A stretch of 64,000 nt of DNA, from positions 62,001 through 126,000 of the forward strand of contig NZ_JAUCBM010000003.1 in the NCBI RefSeq assembly GCF_030362795.1, read 5' to 3'. The position numbers were made by a program, and so were the translations under genes. Below are positions 54,329 through 63,142 of this stretch, one piece after another. Each line of letters starts with the position of its first letter. Position 1 is the first letter of the stretch. The notes beneath the pieces are model-generated. The model ran no database searches. It was not told the DNA's origin and saw nothing but the letters and a program-made list of their open reading frames with translations. Origin of the DNA: Pseudochrobactrum kiredjianiae (GTDB lineage: Bacteria; Pseudomonadota; Alphaproteobacteria; Rhizobiales; Rhizobiaceae).

Positions 54329-54838
54329 TCAGTTTGATTGGTTGATAGGAAGGCTGTCGATCTGATCGCGCTGGTCGCTGTTGACCATTGCTTTCAGGAA
54401 ATTTTGGATGATACGTTTTTCTGTGACATTGCTTTCAGCCAGTGCTGCGGCAATGCGGTTTGACTGTGGCTGTGTAAGCGACAGAATAAGCTCACGGCCG
54501 GAAATGGTCGGATAAAGCTCTCTCTGGCGGCGGTCTGCTTCGCCGGTCAACTGAACAATATGACCGTTATCAACCAGCTGTTTCAGCACACGCGCAAGGC
54601 TTTGCTTGGTAATTTTCAGAACGTCCAGCAACTCGGCAACGCTCATACCGGGTTTGCGGTTGACGAAGTAGAGAACACGGTGATGCGCGCGGCCAAACCC
54701 CATAGTTTCAAGCTGCTTGTCGGGATCAGCCGTAAAATCGCGATAGGAGAAGAACAAAAGCTCAATGATGCCCAGATCGTTGACCTCATCTTCTGACAGG
54801 GCTGCACGAATAGTTGTATCATTGGTATTGAAACGCAC
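54329..54838 (-). CDS. MarR family transcriptional regulator
   Basis: 169 residues; winged helix with PGMSVAELLDVLKITKQSLARVLKQL and GEADRRQRELYPTISGRELI. Encoded upstream of the OmpR/EnvZ-type genes in the same direction, with 146 bases between, as in other rhizobia. Ligand and targets unknown. Repeat copy 7 sits just beyond its start. Confidence 0.88.
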   Translation of the reverse strand: MRFNTNDTTIRAALSEDEVNDLGIIELLFFSYRDFTADPDKQLETMGFGRAHHRVLYFVNRKPGMSVAELLDVLKITKQSLARVLKQLVDNGHIVQLTGEADRRQRELYPTISGRELILSLTQPQSNRIAAALAESNVTEKRIIQNFLKAMVNSDQRDQIDSLPINQSN

Positions 54839-55233
54839 GTTGGTCTCCGGTTGGTTTAGAGCGGTTCCGGTTAAGCCTGAAACATTGGAATCGCTCTATC
54901 TATTCGTTTTTACGCACATCTTAGTCCGAAAACCGCTTCGCACTTTCGGGATGCGCTTTAGTAAATTGCTGTCTGTTTCTCTATCAGCGCTTTCACCGTG
55001 CGGATAGAATATCTGTATCTTACCCTCAATTATCTGCTTTAGCGTTATTTATAGCAACATCGGTTACAGGAAATGCAGCATTTTATCCGATCTATCAATG
55101 AAGGGATATGCGATGTGGTGTTGTTCAATTTGACAGGTGATTATTATAAGAATTGACAGCTTTCTTTTTCTTGGCATCATCAGCAAGTCAAAGTGTTTTA
55201 CTTTGATGTGAAACAATATTTGGGGTGACAATT
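54839..55233. other. Intergenic region MarR gene / glycine-rich protein gene
   Basis: About 395 bases. Repeat copy 7 (54856-54960) occupies the first third. The rest is AT-rich and should carry the promoters of both divergent genes. No further gene seen. Confidence 0.4.
54856..54960. repeat. TAGAGC palindromic repeat, copy 7
   Basis: TTTAGAGCGGTTCCGGTT...AATCGCTCTA (module B) then GTTTTTACGCACATC and AAAACCGCTTCGCACTTTCGGGATGCGCTTTA (quoted in parts: module A, inverted). It sits in the 5' leader of the MarR gene. Confidence 0.72.
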
Positions 55234-55512
55234 ATGGATGCGATAGTACCTATTCTCGTGCAGTTAGTCGCCGGTGCTGTTGGCGGTAATCTTGCCGGGG
55301 CAATCAAAAATCTTAGTCTTGGTACAGCAGGTAATACGATTGCCGGTGGTATTGGCGGTCTGATCCTGAGTCAACTACTGCCAATGCTGACAGGTGGCGG
55401 TGTTGATTCCGCGCTGAACGGTATCGTCGGCCAGTTAATCGGCGGTGGTGCTGGTGGTGCTGTGCTGACAGCTGTTGTTGGTCTGATTAAGAATAGCATG
55501 TCGAAAGCCTGA
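55234..55512 (+). CDS. Glycine-rich hydrophobic small protein (92 residues)
   Basis: From ATG 55234, after GGGGTG; a GTG at 55225 is an alternative. Nearly all Ala, Gly, Ile, Leu and Val, with many GxxxG steps (AGAVGGNLAG, GGIGGLILSQ, GGGAGGAVL) suggesting packed helices in a membrane, and a short basic end KNSMSKA. No family recognised and no cleavable signal peptide. Similar small proteins occur in rhizobia. Possibly membrane-active; not a proven toxin or bacteriocin. Confidence 0.6.
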   Translation: MDAIVPILVQLVAGAVGGNLAGAIKNLSLGTAGNTIAGGIGGLILSQLLPMLTGGGVDSALNGIVGQLIGGGAGGAVLTAVVGLIKNSMSKA

Positions 55513-55594
55513 GTGATTGCTCAGGTCTGAGGCGATAACTGACAAGATGTTTTGTTTTGTCAGACGCTGCAATTTTATTTTTAAAAGTCTATAT

Positions 55595-55624
55595 AAAGGG
55601 TAGCTTCGGCTATCCTTTTCTTTT
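55595..55624 (+). terminator. Terminator with UUCG tetraloop
   Basis: AAAGGGTAGC (55595-55604), TTCG loop, GCTATCCTTTT; a run CTTTTTG follows. Ends the glycine-rich gene. Confidence 0.88.
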
Positions 55625-55681
55625 TGCGTAGCAGTGCAGCAAGAGAAGATGGCCTGTTCGGACAAATTAATCGGGTGAGAA

Positions 55682-56326
55682 ATGAGCCAGCTTCAGGCAA
55701 TTATAATTGCGGTAACGCCGTTCCGGCAGAACTGTACCATTCTTTTTGACAAGGATACCAAGGCCGGTGTTGTTGTTGATCCGGGTGGCGATGTTGATGC
55801 GATTAAAGAAGTGATTGAGAACAATCAGCTGAAGATTGAAGCAATCTGGATCACCCATGGCCATGTGGATCATATCGGTGCTGCAGCCGATCTGCGCGAT
55901 GCTTTACAGGTGCCGATTATCGGCTCGCAGGAAGAAGATGCGTTTCTCTATGATAATGTGGAATCTTCAGCGGCCAAATATGGCTTAGGCAGCGGCTATC
56001 GTAATTTTCAGCCGGATCGCTGGTTGAAGGAAGGGGATGTGTTAGAAGTAGCCGGTGAGAAGTTTGAGGTTCTGCATTGTCCGGGTCATTCACCGGGGCA
56101 TGTGGTGTTTATCAATAAGGCCATGCATTTCGCTATTGTCGGTGATGTTCTGTTCAACGGCTCGGTCGGTCGTACGGATTTGCCAGGTGGCGATCATGAA
56201 GCGCTGATCCGCTCGATTAAAGAAAAACTGCTGCCTTTGGGCGATGAATACAGTTTTATTTGTGGGCATGGCGCGGGTAGTCGTTTTGGCGATGAGCGTC
56301 GCGGCAATCCGTTTTTGGTCGGGTAA
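55682..56326 (+). CDS. MBL-fold metallo-hydrolase (GloB-like)
   Basis: 214 residues. Metal motif THGHVDH (H59, H61, D63, H64), a third histidine in CPGHSPGH, an aspartate in VGDVLFNGSVGRTD and a final histidine in ICGHGAGS. Glyoxalase II-like thioesterase or YcbL-type hydrolase; 214 residues lacks the C-terminal helical domain of GloB, so it resembles YcbL. Substrate open. Confidence 0.88.
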   Translation: MSQLQAIIIAVTPFRQNCTILFDKDTKAGVVVDPGGDVDAIKEVIENNQLKIEAIWITHGHVDHIGAAADLRDALQVPIIGSQEEDAFLYDNVESSAAKYGLGSGYRNFQPDRWLKEGDVLEVAGEKFEVLHCPGHSPGHVVFINKAMHFAIVGDVLFNGSVGRTDLPGGDHEALIRSIKEKLLPLGDEYSFICGHGAGSRFGDERRGNPFLVG

Positions 56327-56355
56327 TTCTGCCTGCTTAACGATATAGCCAATAA

Positions 56356-56380
56356 AAACCGCCGGATAATCCGGCGGTTT
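56356..56380. terminator. Terminator between the MBL gene and the BA14K gene
   Basis: AAACCGCCGGAT (56356-56367) pairs with 56369-56380; both strands have T/A runs, so it serves both convergent genes. Confidence 0.85.
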
Positions 56381-56401
56381 CTGTATTCAGAGGTGCACCG
56401 T

Positions 56402-56902
56402 TTATTTTCCGACACAGAAGTGATCACGGCTGTCATAGCCCCGGAATGTACCGGTCTGAGCATTGAATGAACGGTATTTCTGTGAACACCAGTTATACCA
56501 TTCACGTGTCCATGGCTGATATGAGCCGCCATAATTATTGCCGTAGTTTCCGCGTGCAGGCTGCGCAGGATAGTAATTGCGCGGTGGTGGCGGAGGAGCA
56601 TTATAAATCGGTTCGCGATAGACCGGCTGTGGCTGCGGCTGAGACATAGCGCCAGCAATAATGGCACCTGCTGCAAGGCCGAGAACGCCTGCGGCTATGG
56701 CATTGTTGCGGTCACGGCGGCGATCGCGACGATCCCAGTCTCTGTCACGGTTGCGCCAGCCATTATCATGATTCCAGCCGCCATTGTTCCAGCCACCATG
56801 GCGGCGACCCCAGTCGTCAGCGGATGCGACTGAAAGATTGCCAGCAAATGTAGCAAATGCGAGACCTGCGATCAGAGTGGTCTTGGCCAGTTTATTCATC
56901 AT
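56402..56902 (-). CDS. BA14K family protein
   Basis: 166 residues. Signal peptide to ASA at 28; then a Trp/Gly/Asn/Arg/Asp repeat-rich region (RRHGGWNNGGWNHDNGWRNR), a helix about 68-88, a proline-rich part and the C-terminal BA14K motif (WYNWCSQKYRSFNAQTGTF, ending in DHFCVGK). In Brucella BA14K is an immunoreactive lectin-like surface protein. Start from AAGGAGG nine bases before ATG 56902. Confidence 0.85.
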   Translation of the reverse strand: MMNKLAKTTLIAGLAFATFAGNLSVASADDWGRRHGGWNNGGWNHDNGWRNRDRDWDRRDRRRDRNNAIAAGVLGLAAGAIIAGAMSQPQPQPVYREPIYNAPPPPPRNYYPAQPARGNYGNNYGGSYQPWTREWYNWCSQKYRSFNAQTGTFRGYDSRDHFCVGK

Positions 56903-57156
56903 AATCTTTGCCTCCTTACGAAGCTATGCATTCAGCTCTGTCGGCATCTTGCCGTTTGGGTCTTGTCTGGTCTGCGGGCTTTTAAGCTGCTGACCGGATG
57001 TTGACCTGTTTATAAAGCAGGGCATATGAATGCTTGCTGAACAAGAAATAGGGGTAGTGTTCAGCTTTTCAAAGAGGCTGGTCTTTCACATTTGGTAACG
57101 GGAAAACATGAAGCGGATTGCATCGCGGATGAGGCCGGGGATATGCAGGCAATAAA

Positions 57157-57179
57157 AAACCCCGGCATAACCGGGGTTT
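57157..57179 (-). terminator. Terminator of csp
   Basis: AAACCCCGG (57157-57165), loop CATAA, complement (57171-57179); TTTTTTATTG on the minus strand. Confidence 0.88.
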
Positions 57180-57254
57180 CTGTGTAGAAGCACTGATTGC
57201 ATAGCGGCTTAATGCGTTTATTCATTAAAGGAACGCATATGCAACGCGTGTTTC

Positions 57255-57470
57255 TTATTCAGTGATGCTGATATCAACTGCTTTAGGGCCTTTGCCGCGA
57301 CGATCCGGTTCAGTTTCGTAAGAAACTTTCTGGTTGTCGGCGAGATTTGTCAAACCTGAAGCCTGAACAGCAGAGATATGAACAAAGATATCTGGTCCGC
57401 CATTATCCGGTTTAATAAAGCCAAAGCCTTTTTCACCATTAAAGAATTTGACTATGCCGGTCTGTGCCAT
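57255..57470 (-). CDS. Cold shock protein (CspA family)
   Basis: 71 residues. RNA-binding motifs GEKGFGFIKP (RNP1) and DIFVHISAVQ (RNP2) are intact; ends in a KGPKAVDISITE tail. An RNA chaperone in growth or cold adaptation. The ATG at 57470 follows AAAAGGAACG. The upstream 700 bases are gene-free and AT-rich, as usual for csp genes with long regulated leaders. Confidence 0.95.
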   Translation of the reverse strand: MAQTGIVKFFNGEKGFGFIKPDNGGPDIFVHISAVQASGLTNLADNQKVSYETEPDRRGKGPKAVDISITE

Positions 57471-58174
57471 GGGATACGTTCCTTTTCCTTGGCGCCGTTA
57501 TGGTTTTATCCAAAACGGAATTTTTCGAACCGCTATGCGCACCACACGCCCAGCGGTAGGGGTATGCAGGCAGTTATCGAAATCAGGAAAGGAGCCGATC
57601 ATTGTCAGTTGCCTGACCCGGAGCTTGTAGCGGTTCCGGCGCGCCGTTCTTCCAGTCTTCCATTGTTCGCCAAATGCCCGAACATTTTCAGACTGATCTA
57701 TAGAAAGATATTTGGCAAGCAAATTTTTGTTAAAAGGCGGTTTTTTCTTTGCCAAGTTGGTTCGTAATAAAGGAATAATAGTCATATAGTCAAAGATACT
57801 TCATTAAAAAGCATAATAAGATAAATTAAGTTGTATTTAGCTTTGAGAGCCTTTGAAAAACAATCAAACAATGTAGTTCAATGTACTAAATAAGGTTGAT
57901 AGCACTTAAAAATCGCAATATTTTGCGTAAAAAATACACAAAAATCCCGTTTTACATTGGTCATGGCGGCATTTTCACTGCCTGAAATGATTTTTCAGTG
58001 CTGCTTTTGCGTTAAAATCGCCGGTCTCGGTGGCAGATCTCAGCGGGAGTGACGAAAGAATATTTCGTTTGCCTTCGGCTGGTTTGCTTGTTGAATATTT
58101 ACGTTCACGTTAATCCCGTTGTTCTGTTGAAAATGGTTTCAGAAAAACAGAACCATTAGCTTGGAGCGCGAAAA
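57471..58174. other. Gene-free region upstream of csp, AT-rich from 57770 to 57960
   Basis: 704 bases without a supported gene. The first part (57471-57770) would be csp leader on the minus strand; 57770-57960 is strikingly AT-rich. Two antisense-like frames over the csp start (57378-57785) have no support. The csp promoter is expected here. Nothing else seen. Confidence 0.45.
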
Positions 58175-59080
58175 CTAGCGGTTTTTTCGAATAATACAGG
58201 AGCCGCCACTGATTCTGATTTGCTGACACAGCGCATCCGCTGACTGGCGATTACTGGCACCAAGGCGAGCGACATAAATGCCTCTTTTACCCATCGGACT
58301 GCGAATACGGGAAATATAGACTTCGCGTCCTGCAAAGAGTTTTGGGTTTTGTTTTCGTATCCGGTTCCACTGGGCGCTGACGGCGCTTTGCCGGAAGTTA
58401 CCGGCCACCTGTACTGCCCAAGGGAACGGATTGAGCCGAGCCATTGGTATTGAGCGGGTCTGCATGATGGGCAGTAATTGGCAGGCTTGCAGAAACGGCA
58501 GCTTGTCATCCAGCGGGGTGTCCGTCAGTTCCTGTCCGGTGCTGAAATGATCCACGCTTCTTCCGGTAATCGAGAGAACATAATTCTCGGTTTCCAGCGG
58601 TAAAAAGCCACCATTCTTCATCCAGTTCGACAGACGTGTCGGCCCTGCATTATAGGCAGCGGCGGCCAGTCCCCAATTGCCGAAGCTGTCATGCAAGTCT
58701 TTGAGAAAGGATGCAGAGGCAGGGAGCGCCAGTTCAATATTAAAGGCATCAGTCAGACCGCGCTCTTTGGCCGTATAGGGCATGAATTGTGCAATGCCTT
58801 GCGCACCGACAGGGCTGACGGCGAGATGATCAAAGCGGCTTTCTTTCCAGATCAGCCGTGCGAAGAAATTCGGCGGAATACCGTGCTTTTCGGCAGCACC
58901 GGCAATCAGGCCGCAAATTTGTGCAATATCAGGTGTAGCAGGTTTATCTGCTTTTGTACTGGCCGGTTTGTCAGGTGAAGGGGATTTGTCTTCCGTTTCT
59001 GTCTGCGCAAAAGTAACCGGCAGGTCAAAGGCCGGAAAAGACAGCAAAGTTGCAGCAAGTATACCGGCCGGAAGGCGCAT
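58175..59080 (-). CDS. Lytic transglycosylase (SLT domain) with SPOR-like C-terminus
   Basis: 301 residues. Signal peptide about 1-26; a low-complexity Asp/Lys/Pro/Thr linker (27-51); the SLT domain with catalytic E80 (WKESRFDHLAVSPVGAQGIAQFMP read as two parts: WKESRFDHLAVSP and VGAQGIAQFMP) and ending AAAYNAGPTRLSNWM; a C-terminal 80 residues with GKRGIYVARLGASNRQSADALCQQIR that look like a SPOR domain. Cleaves peptidoglycan glycan strands in the periplasm. Single-gene unit. Confidence 0.85.
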   Translation of the reverse strand: MRLPAGILAATLLSFPAFDLPVTFAQTETEDKSPSPDKPASTKADKPATPDIAQICGLIAGAAEKHGIPPNFFARLIWKESRFDHLAVSPVGAQGIAQFMPYTAKERGLTDAFNIELALPASASFLKDLHDSFGNWGLAAAAYNAGPTRLSNWMKNGGFLPLETENYVLSITGRSVDHFSTGQELTDTPLDDKLPFLQACQLLPIMQTRSIPMARLNPFPWAVQVAGNFRQSAVSAQWNRIRKQNPKLFAGREVYISRIRSPMGKRGIYVARLGASNRQSADALCQQIRISGGSCIIRKNR

Positions 59081-59095
59081 AAAATAACCCTGTCA

Positions 59096-59254
59096 GAGCG
59101 TATCCTGTATATTCTGAAACAGGTTCAGACAGGATAGTGTTAAGCAAAACATGAAGAACGCATTCCCAGTTCAGGCAGAACCACTGGATATGCTCTATCT
59201 TTTTTACGCGCATTTATCCCAAAAAACGTTTCACATTTTTTGGAGTGTGCTTTA
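59096..59254. repeat. TAGAGC palindromic repeat, copy 8 (degenerate)
   Basis: Begins AGAGCGTATCCTGTA, has inverted CCTGT/ACAGG segments, GATATGCTCTATC, and ends CATTTTTTGGAGTGTGCTTTA resembling module A. More degenerate than other copies. Lies between the transglycosylase and uvrB, in the promoter side of the transglycosylase. Confidence 0.55.
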
Positions 59255-59297
59255 GCTTTCATGCGTTCTTCGCTGTTTACTGTCAATATACAGGCGT

Positions 59298-62078
59298 TTA
59301 TTTTCCTGGCCGTCCTGTTTTTCCTGAGCGGCGGGTTTTACGCTTCACATCGACCGGATCTTCATAGGAACCCGCACCGGTACGATGTCGCCGGACTGGT
59401 GCAGGATCATCATCACTTTGTGGTCCGAGCGGTTTTGCCATATCTGTGCCGGGGCCCATATTGTCGAGCGATGGTTTTTTGAACAGGGATGGTGAGGGCG
59501 ATGTTTTGCCGCCGCCCCGGGACGGCCGTTCAAGCGACATTTCTGCTTCGCGCGCCAAAGGATCATCTGCAATAGCCAGCTCTTTTTCACGCAGGCGTTT
59601 GATTTCGTCACGCAGTCTTGCGGCTGTTTCAAAGTCGAGATCGGCTGCGGCATCGCGCATTTTTTTCTCAAGATGTTCAAGATGGGCGCCGAGATTATTG
59701 CCAACCATACCACCTTGTTCAGCAAAGCCGCTGATATCCGCGCGAACATGATCCCGCTCGTAAACGGAATTAAGAATATCCGAGATATTCTTACGTACCG
59801 ATGCCGGAGTAATGCCGTGTTCAGTATTGTAAGCGACTTGTTTTTCGCGGCGACGATTGGTTTCCCCCATCGCCCGTTCCATCGAGCCGGTAATTTTGTC
59901 GGCATAGAGAATAACACGGCCATCGACATTTCGCGCAGCACGGCCGATTGTCTGTACCAATGAGGTTTCTGAACGCAGGAAACCCTCTTTATCCGCATCG
60001 AGAATAGCAACGAAACCACATTCCGGTATATCCAGACCTTCACGCAGCAAGTTGATGCCGATGAGAACATCAAATGTGCCAAGGCGCAGATCACGGATGA
60101 TTTCGATACGTTCCAGCGTATCAATATCCGAGTGCATATAACGCACGCGCACACCTTGTTCGTGCAAATATTCAGTGAGGTCTTCGGCCATGCGTTTGGT
60201 CAGCACGGTGACCAGCGAGCGATAGCCGTTTTTCGCTGTCTCGCGGATTTCCCCCAGAACGTCATCAACCTGCGAGCGGGCAGGGCGCACTTCTACCGGC
60301 GGATCGATCAGACCGGTCGGTCGGATCAGCTGTTCAGCAAAGACACCGTCGGATTGCTCCATTTCCCATTTGCCGGGAGTGGCCGATACGGCAACAGTTT
60401 GCGGGCGCATTGCGTCCCACTCTTCAAAACGCAGCGGGCGGTTATCCATGCATGATGGCAGGCGGAAGCCATATTCCGCCAAAGTTGCTTTGCGCTTAAA
60501 GTCGCCCCGATACATGCCGCCAATCTGTGGAACGGTCACATGGCTTTCATCGATGAAAACCAGAGCATTATCAGGAATATATTCAAACAATGTCGGTGGC
60601 GGTTCACCCGGCTGGCGACCGGTGAGATAGCGGGAATAGTTTTCAATACCGGCACAGGAGCCGGTTGCTTCCAGCATTTCCAGATCGAAGGTCGTGCGCT
60701 GTTCAAGACGCTGGGCTTCGAGCAGGCGGCCGGCATTGTTGAGTTCAACAAGGCGATGTTTGAGCTCATCCTTGATGGACTTGATCGCCTGATTGAGTGT
60801 CGGGCGTGGCGTTACATAGTGCGAGTTCGCATAGATTTTTACGGATTTGAGGTCGCCGGTTTTCTGGCCGGTGAGCGGATCAAACTCGGTAATGGTTTCA
60901 ATCTCATCGCCAAAGAGTGAGATGCGCCATGCGCGATCTTCCAAGTGGGCGGGGAAGAGTTCAATTGTATCACCGCGCACGCGGAAAGAGCCGCGCACGA
61001 AATTGATATCCTGCCGCTTATATTGCTGTGCCACCAGATCGGCGAGGAGCTGGCGCTGATCGAGACGGTCACCGATCTTCATCTCAAAGGTCATCGCTGT
61101 ATAGGTTTCGACCGAGCCGATACCATAAATACAGGAAACGGAGGCCACGATAATCACGTCATCGCGCTCAATCAATGAACGGGTGGCAGAGTGGCGCATC
61201 CGGTCGATTTCTTCATTGATCGAGGATTCCTTCTCAATGAAGGTATCGGAGCGCGCGACATAGGCTTCCGGCTGATAATAATCATAATACGAGACGAAAT
61301 ATTCGACCGCATTATTCGGGAAGAAGCTTTTGAACTCGCCGTAAAGCTGGGCTGCCAGTGTTTTGTTTGGTGCAAGGATCAAAGCAGGACGCTGGGTGCG
61401 CTCAATAATATTGGCAACGGTAAAGGTCTTACCTGAGCCGGTGACCCCAAGCAGAACCTGTGTCTGGTCATTGTTCTCAATACCCTCCACCAGTTCGGCA
61501 ATCGCCGTCGGCTGGTCACCGGAAGGGGTATATTCGGTTTCCATCTGGATGCGGATACCGCCTTCAGACTTTTCAGGACGCTCCGGTCTGTGCGGTGCCC
61601 AAAGCTTACCGTTTTTGAACAGCGGATTGCCGGATTCAATCAAGGCAGACAAAGCTTCTACTGTTGCCGTTGCACCACTGGAAGGCATGTTGGCGGCGTC
61701 TTCCATGGTGATGTCCATGCCGGAGACCGGATTAAGGCCTGCTGCAACACGTTCTTTCAGTGTCGCGGCTTTGGCTTTGGAAGACGGAGCTTTTTTGGCT
61801 TCTGGCTTTTTTGCTGCCGGTTTTTTAGCGGGTGCGGATTTGGGGGCAGCGGGCAGGGCTTCCGGCTGTTCTGCCATTTCGCTGATCATGCGTGACCAGT
61901 CGCCGACAGATGAAGAAAGCGGAATGCCGGTGAATTCTGCCTGAGGCGCTTCGCCGAAGCCTGAGTCATGCGGCGCTTCGCCGAGGCCTGAGTCGTTCGG
62001 CGCTTCACTGGGACCTGAGTCGTGCGAAGGCTCGTTCAGATCTTCAGGCTTTTGCGATGACTTATCTTGTTTGGACAT
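59298..62078 (-). CDS. uvrB: Excinuclease ABC subunit B with a long N-terminal extension
   Basis: 926 residues against about 670 in E. coli. The canonical helicase begins near residue 180 ([13 protein letters not shown]) and Walker A GVTGSGKT is at 211-218 rather than 39-46, so about 170 residues are added. The extension carries three 9-residue repeats of the type APHDSGFGE, then a Pro/Ala/Lys-rich part. UvrB motifs follow ([39 protein letters not shown]). The C-terminal UVR helix is kept, and a basic tail [15 protein letters not shown] ends it. Nucleotide excision repair; damage-verification helicase. Confidence 0.93.
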   Translation of the reverse strand: MSKQDKSSQKPEDLNEPSHDSGPSEAPNDSGLGEAPHDSGFGEAPQAEFTGIPLSSSVGDWSRMISEMAEQPEALPAAPKSAPAKKPAAKKPEAKKAPSSKAKAATLKERVAAGLNPVSGMDITMEDAANMPSSGATATVEALSALIESGNPLFKNGKLWAPHRPERPEKSEGGIRIQMETEYTPSGDQPTAIAELVEGIENNDQTQVLLGVTGSGKTFTVANIIERTQRPALILAPNKTLAAQLYGEFKSFFPNNAVEYFVSYYDYYQPEAYVARSDTFIEKESSINEEIDRMRHSATRSLIERDDVIIVASVSCIYGIGSVETYTAMTFEMKIGDRLDQRQLLADLVAQQYKRQDINFVRGSFRVRGDTIELFPAHLEDRAWRISLFGDEIETITEFDPLTGQKTGDLKSVKIYANSHYVTPRPTLNQAIKSIKDELKHRLVELNNAGRLLEAQRLEQRTTFDLEMLEATGSCAGIENYSRYLTGRQPGEPPPTLFEYIPDNALVFIDESHVTVPQIGGMYRGDFKRKATLAEYGFRLPSCMDNRPLRFEEWDAMRPQTVAVSATPGKWEMEQSDGVFAEQLIRPTGLIDPPVEVRPARSQVDDVLGEIRETAKNGYRSLVTVLTKRMAEDLTEYLHEQGVRVRYMHSDIDTLERIEIIRDLRLGTFDVLIGINLLREGLDIPECGFVAILDADKEGFLRSETSLVQTIGRAARNVDGRVILYADKITGSMERAMGETNRRREKQVAYNTEHGITPASVRKNISDILNSVYERDHVRADISGFAEQGGMVGNNLGAHLEHLEKKMRDAAADLDFETAARLRDEIKRLREKELAIADDPLAREAEMSLERPSRGGGKTSPSPSLFKKPSLDNMGPGTDMAKPLGPQSDDDPAPVRRHRTGAGSYEDPVDVKRKTRRSGKTGRPGK
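61948..62030 (-). repeat. 27-bp tandem repeats inside uvrB
   Basis: Three imperfect 27-base units (beginning GGCGCTTCGCCGAAGCC on the plus strand) encode DSGxGEAPx repeats in the UvrB N-terminal extension. Such repeats can vary in copy number by slippage; they stay in frame (27 = 9 codons). Confidence 0.8.
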
Positions 62079-62151
62079 GTCAGAACTCTCTCGGCGGGCA
62101 GAAACGGAAGTCAGGATGCTCAGATATACCGAATATAGGTATATAAGTATA

Positions 62152-62166
62152 GAACGAAAAGGGTAC
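62152..62166. promoter_or_regulatory. Possible LexA-type box upstream of uvrB
   Basis: GAAC-N7-GTAC differs by one base from the alphaproteobacterial LexA consensus GAAC-N7-GAAC. It lies 74-88 bases upstream of the uvrB ATG, near a TATACT-type -10 on the minus strand. One mismatch makes this a weak call. Confidence 0.3.
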
Positions 62167-62197
62167 GCACTGTCTGCGCAGCGATTTTATAAAATGA

Positions 62198-62227
62198 AAA
62201 ACGCCGCAGATGGCTCTGCAGCGTTTT
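62198..62227 (-). terminator. Terminator of the SH3 protein gene
   Basis: AAAACGCCGCAGA (62198-62210) pairs with TCTGCAGCGTTTT (62215-62227), one mismatch; TTTTCATTTTAT on the minus strand. Confidence 0.75.
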
Positions 62228-62254
62228 GGGTGTGGTCAACTGACTGCGCAAATC

Positions 62255-62809
62255 TTATCTGCGATGGCTTGGACGGCCCGAGTTGGAATTATGCGGGCGG
62301 TTGTTGTGGTTGCCATTCCAGCCCGGCTGCGAAGGTCTTGGGCGATTATTATTGTTCCAGCCTGAATGTGGTGGTCTTGGACGATTGTGCGGACGGTAGT
62401 TTGGCTGGTGCGGACGATAATATGGGCGATCATAATAACGGTCTTTATGGTTGTTATTGAGCGCGGAGCCGATAACCACACCTGCAATCAACGGAATGCC
62501 GATTGTTGCAGCAGTAGTGCCGAAGTTATTGTTGCTATAATTGCCGGAAGAGCCTTCACGGACTGCGAGATAACGGGAAGCTGCCCAGCCAAAACGGCCT
62601 GCATAATTCACCTGACACCAGCCGTAGCCGCTGGTGCAGCCGCTGACATCAACGCGTGCGCCGTTAGGAATAGAACCGACAGTCGGATAGTTCGTGCCAG
62701 GGCCGGTGCGCAGATTAAGATTGGTTGTGACAATCGCATTTGCAGCATGTGCAGCCGTGGCAGAGAATAGAGCAACGGCAATGATCGCCGATTTAATAAT
62801 CCGTCTCAT
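62255..62809 (-). CDS. SH3 domain-containing exported protein
   Basis: 184 residues. Signal peptide about 1-22 (ATAAHA/AN). An SH3_3 domain about 27-82 (NLNLRTGPGTNYPTVG, then GWCQVNYAGRFGWAASRYL). A helix-like stretch with GIPLIAGVVIGSAL follows, then a His/Asn/Arg/Pro-rich tail. May bind cell-wall glycan or peptide; the family is common in rhizobia. Strong AGGAGACTGAA before the ATG. Confidence 0.85.
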   Translation of the reverse strand: MRRIIKSAIIAVALFSATAAHAANAIVTTNLNLRTGPGTNYPTVGSIPNGARVDVSGCTSGYGWCQVNYAGRFGWAASRYLAVREGSSGNYSNNNFGTTAATIGIPLIAGVVIGSALNNNHKDRYYDRPYYRPHQPNYRPHNRPRPPHSGWNNNNRPRPSQPGWNGNHNNRPHNSNSGRPSHRR

Positions 62810-63142
62810 TTCAGTCTCCTCATGAAGTGTGTCTGTTCTTGTTATGCAGAGGACAAAACAGCGTGCTTATTACAAATCTATGCGGGGCTATATGAATACA
62901 GCCTGAATGCATATGTAATTAGAGCATAATTCCTTAAACTTGGATCAGTTTAAGGTAAAATTATGCTCTCATTTGAAAGTGTTAGAGCGACCTTTGTGTG
63001 CCAAGTATGGCGCACGGCGCTCTAATATAATGTTTTGCTGACGGTGATGAAATGAATAATGCGGAATATAGTTACTTTGCAAAGCTTATTATGCATCATC
63101 ACCCTCATGAACAAGCGAAGGGGATGATGTTGAAGTCAGGCC
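62810..63142. other. Intergenic region SH3 gene / alpha-beta hydrolase gene
   Basis: 333 bases with repeat copy 9. A 49-codon plus-strand frame from ATG 63051 (MNNAEYSYFAKLI) runs to 63200 through the end of the hydrolase gene; its upstream GGTGATG is weak, so it is not called. Confidence 0.4.
62921..63023. repeat. TAGAGC palindromic repeat, copy 9 (modules C and D, 103 bp)
   Basis: Module C (62921-62969, 49 bp: AGAGCATAATTCCTTAAAC...TTATGCTCT), 14-base spacer, module D (62984-63023, 40 bp: AGAGCGACCTTTGTG...GGCGCTCT). Total 103 bp, the reverse complement order of copy 3 (26862-26964). Confidence 0.88.

Noticed and set aside
61948-62030. CRISPR-like array
   Set aside because: The 27-bp units are directly tandem without spacers and encode in-frame peptide repeats in UvrB.
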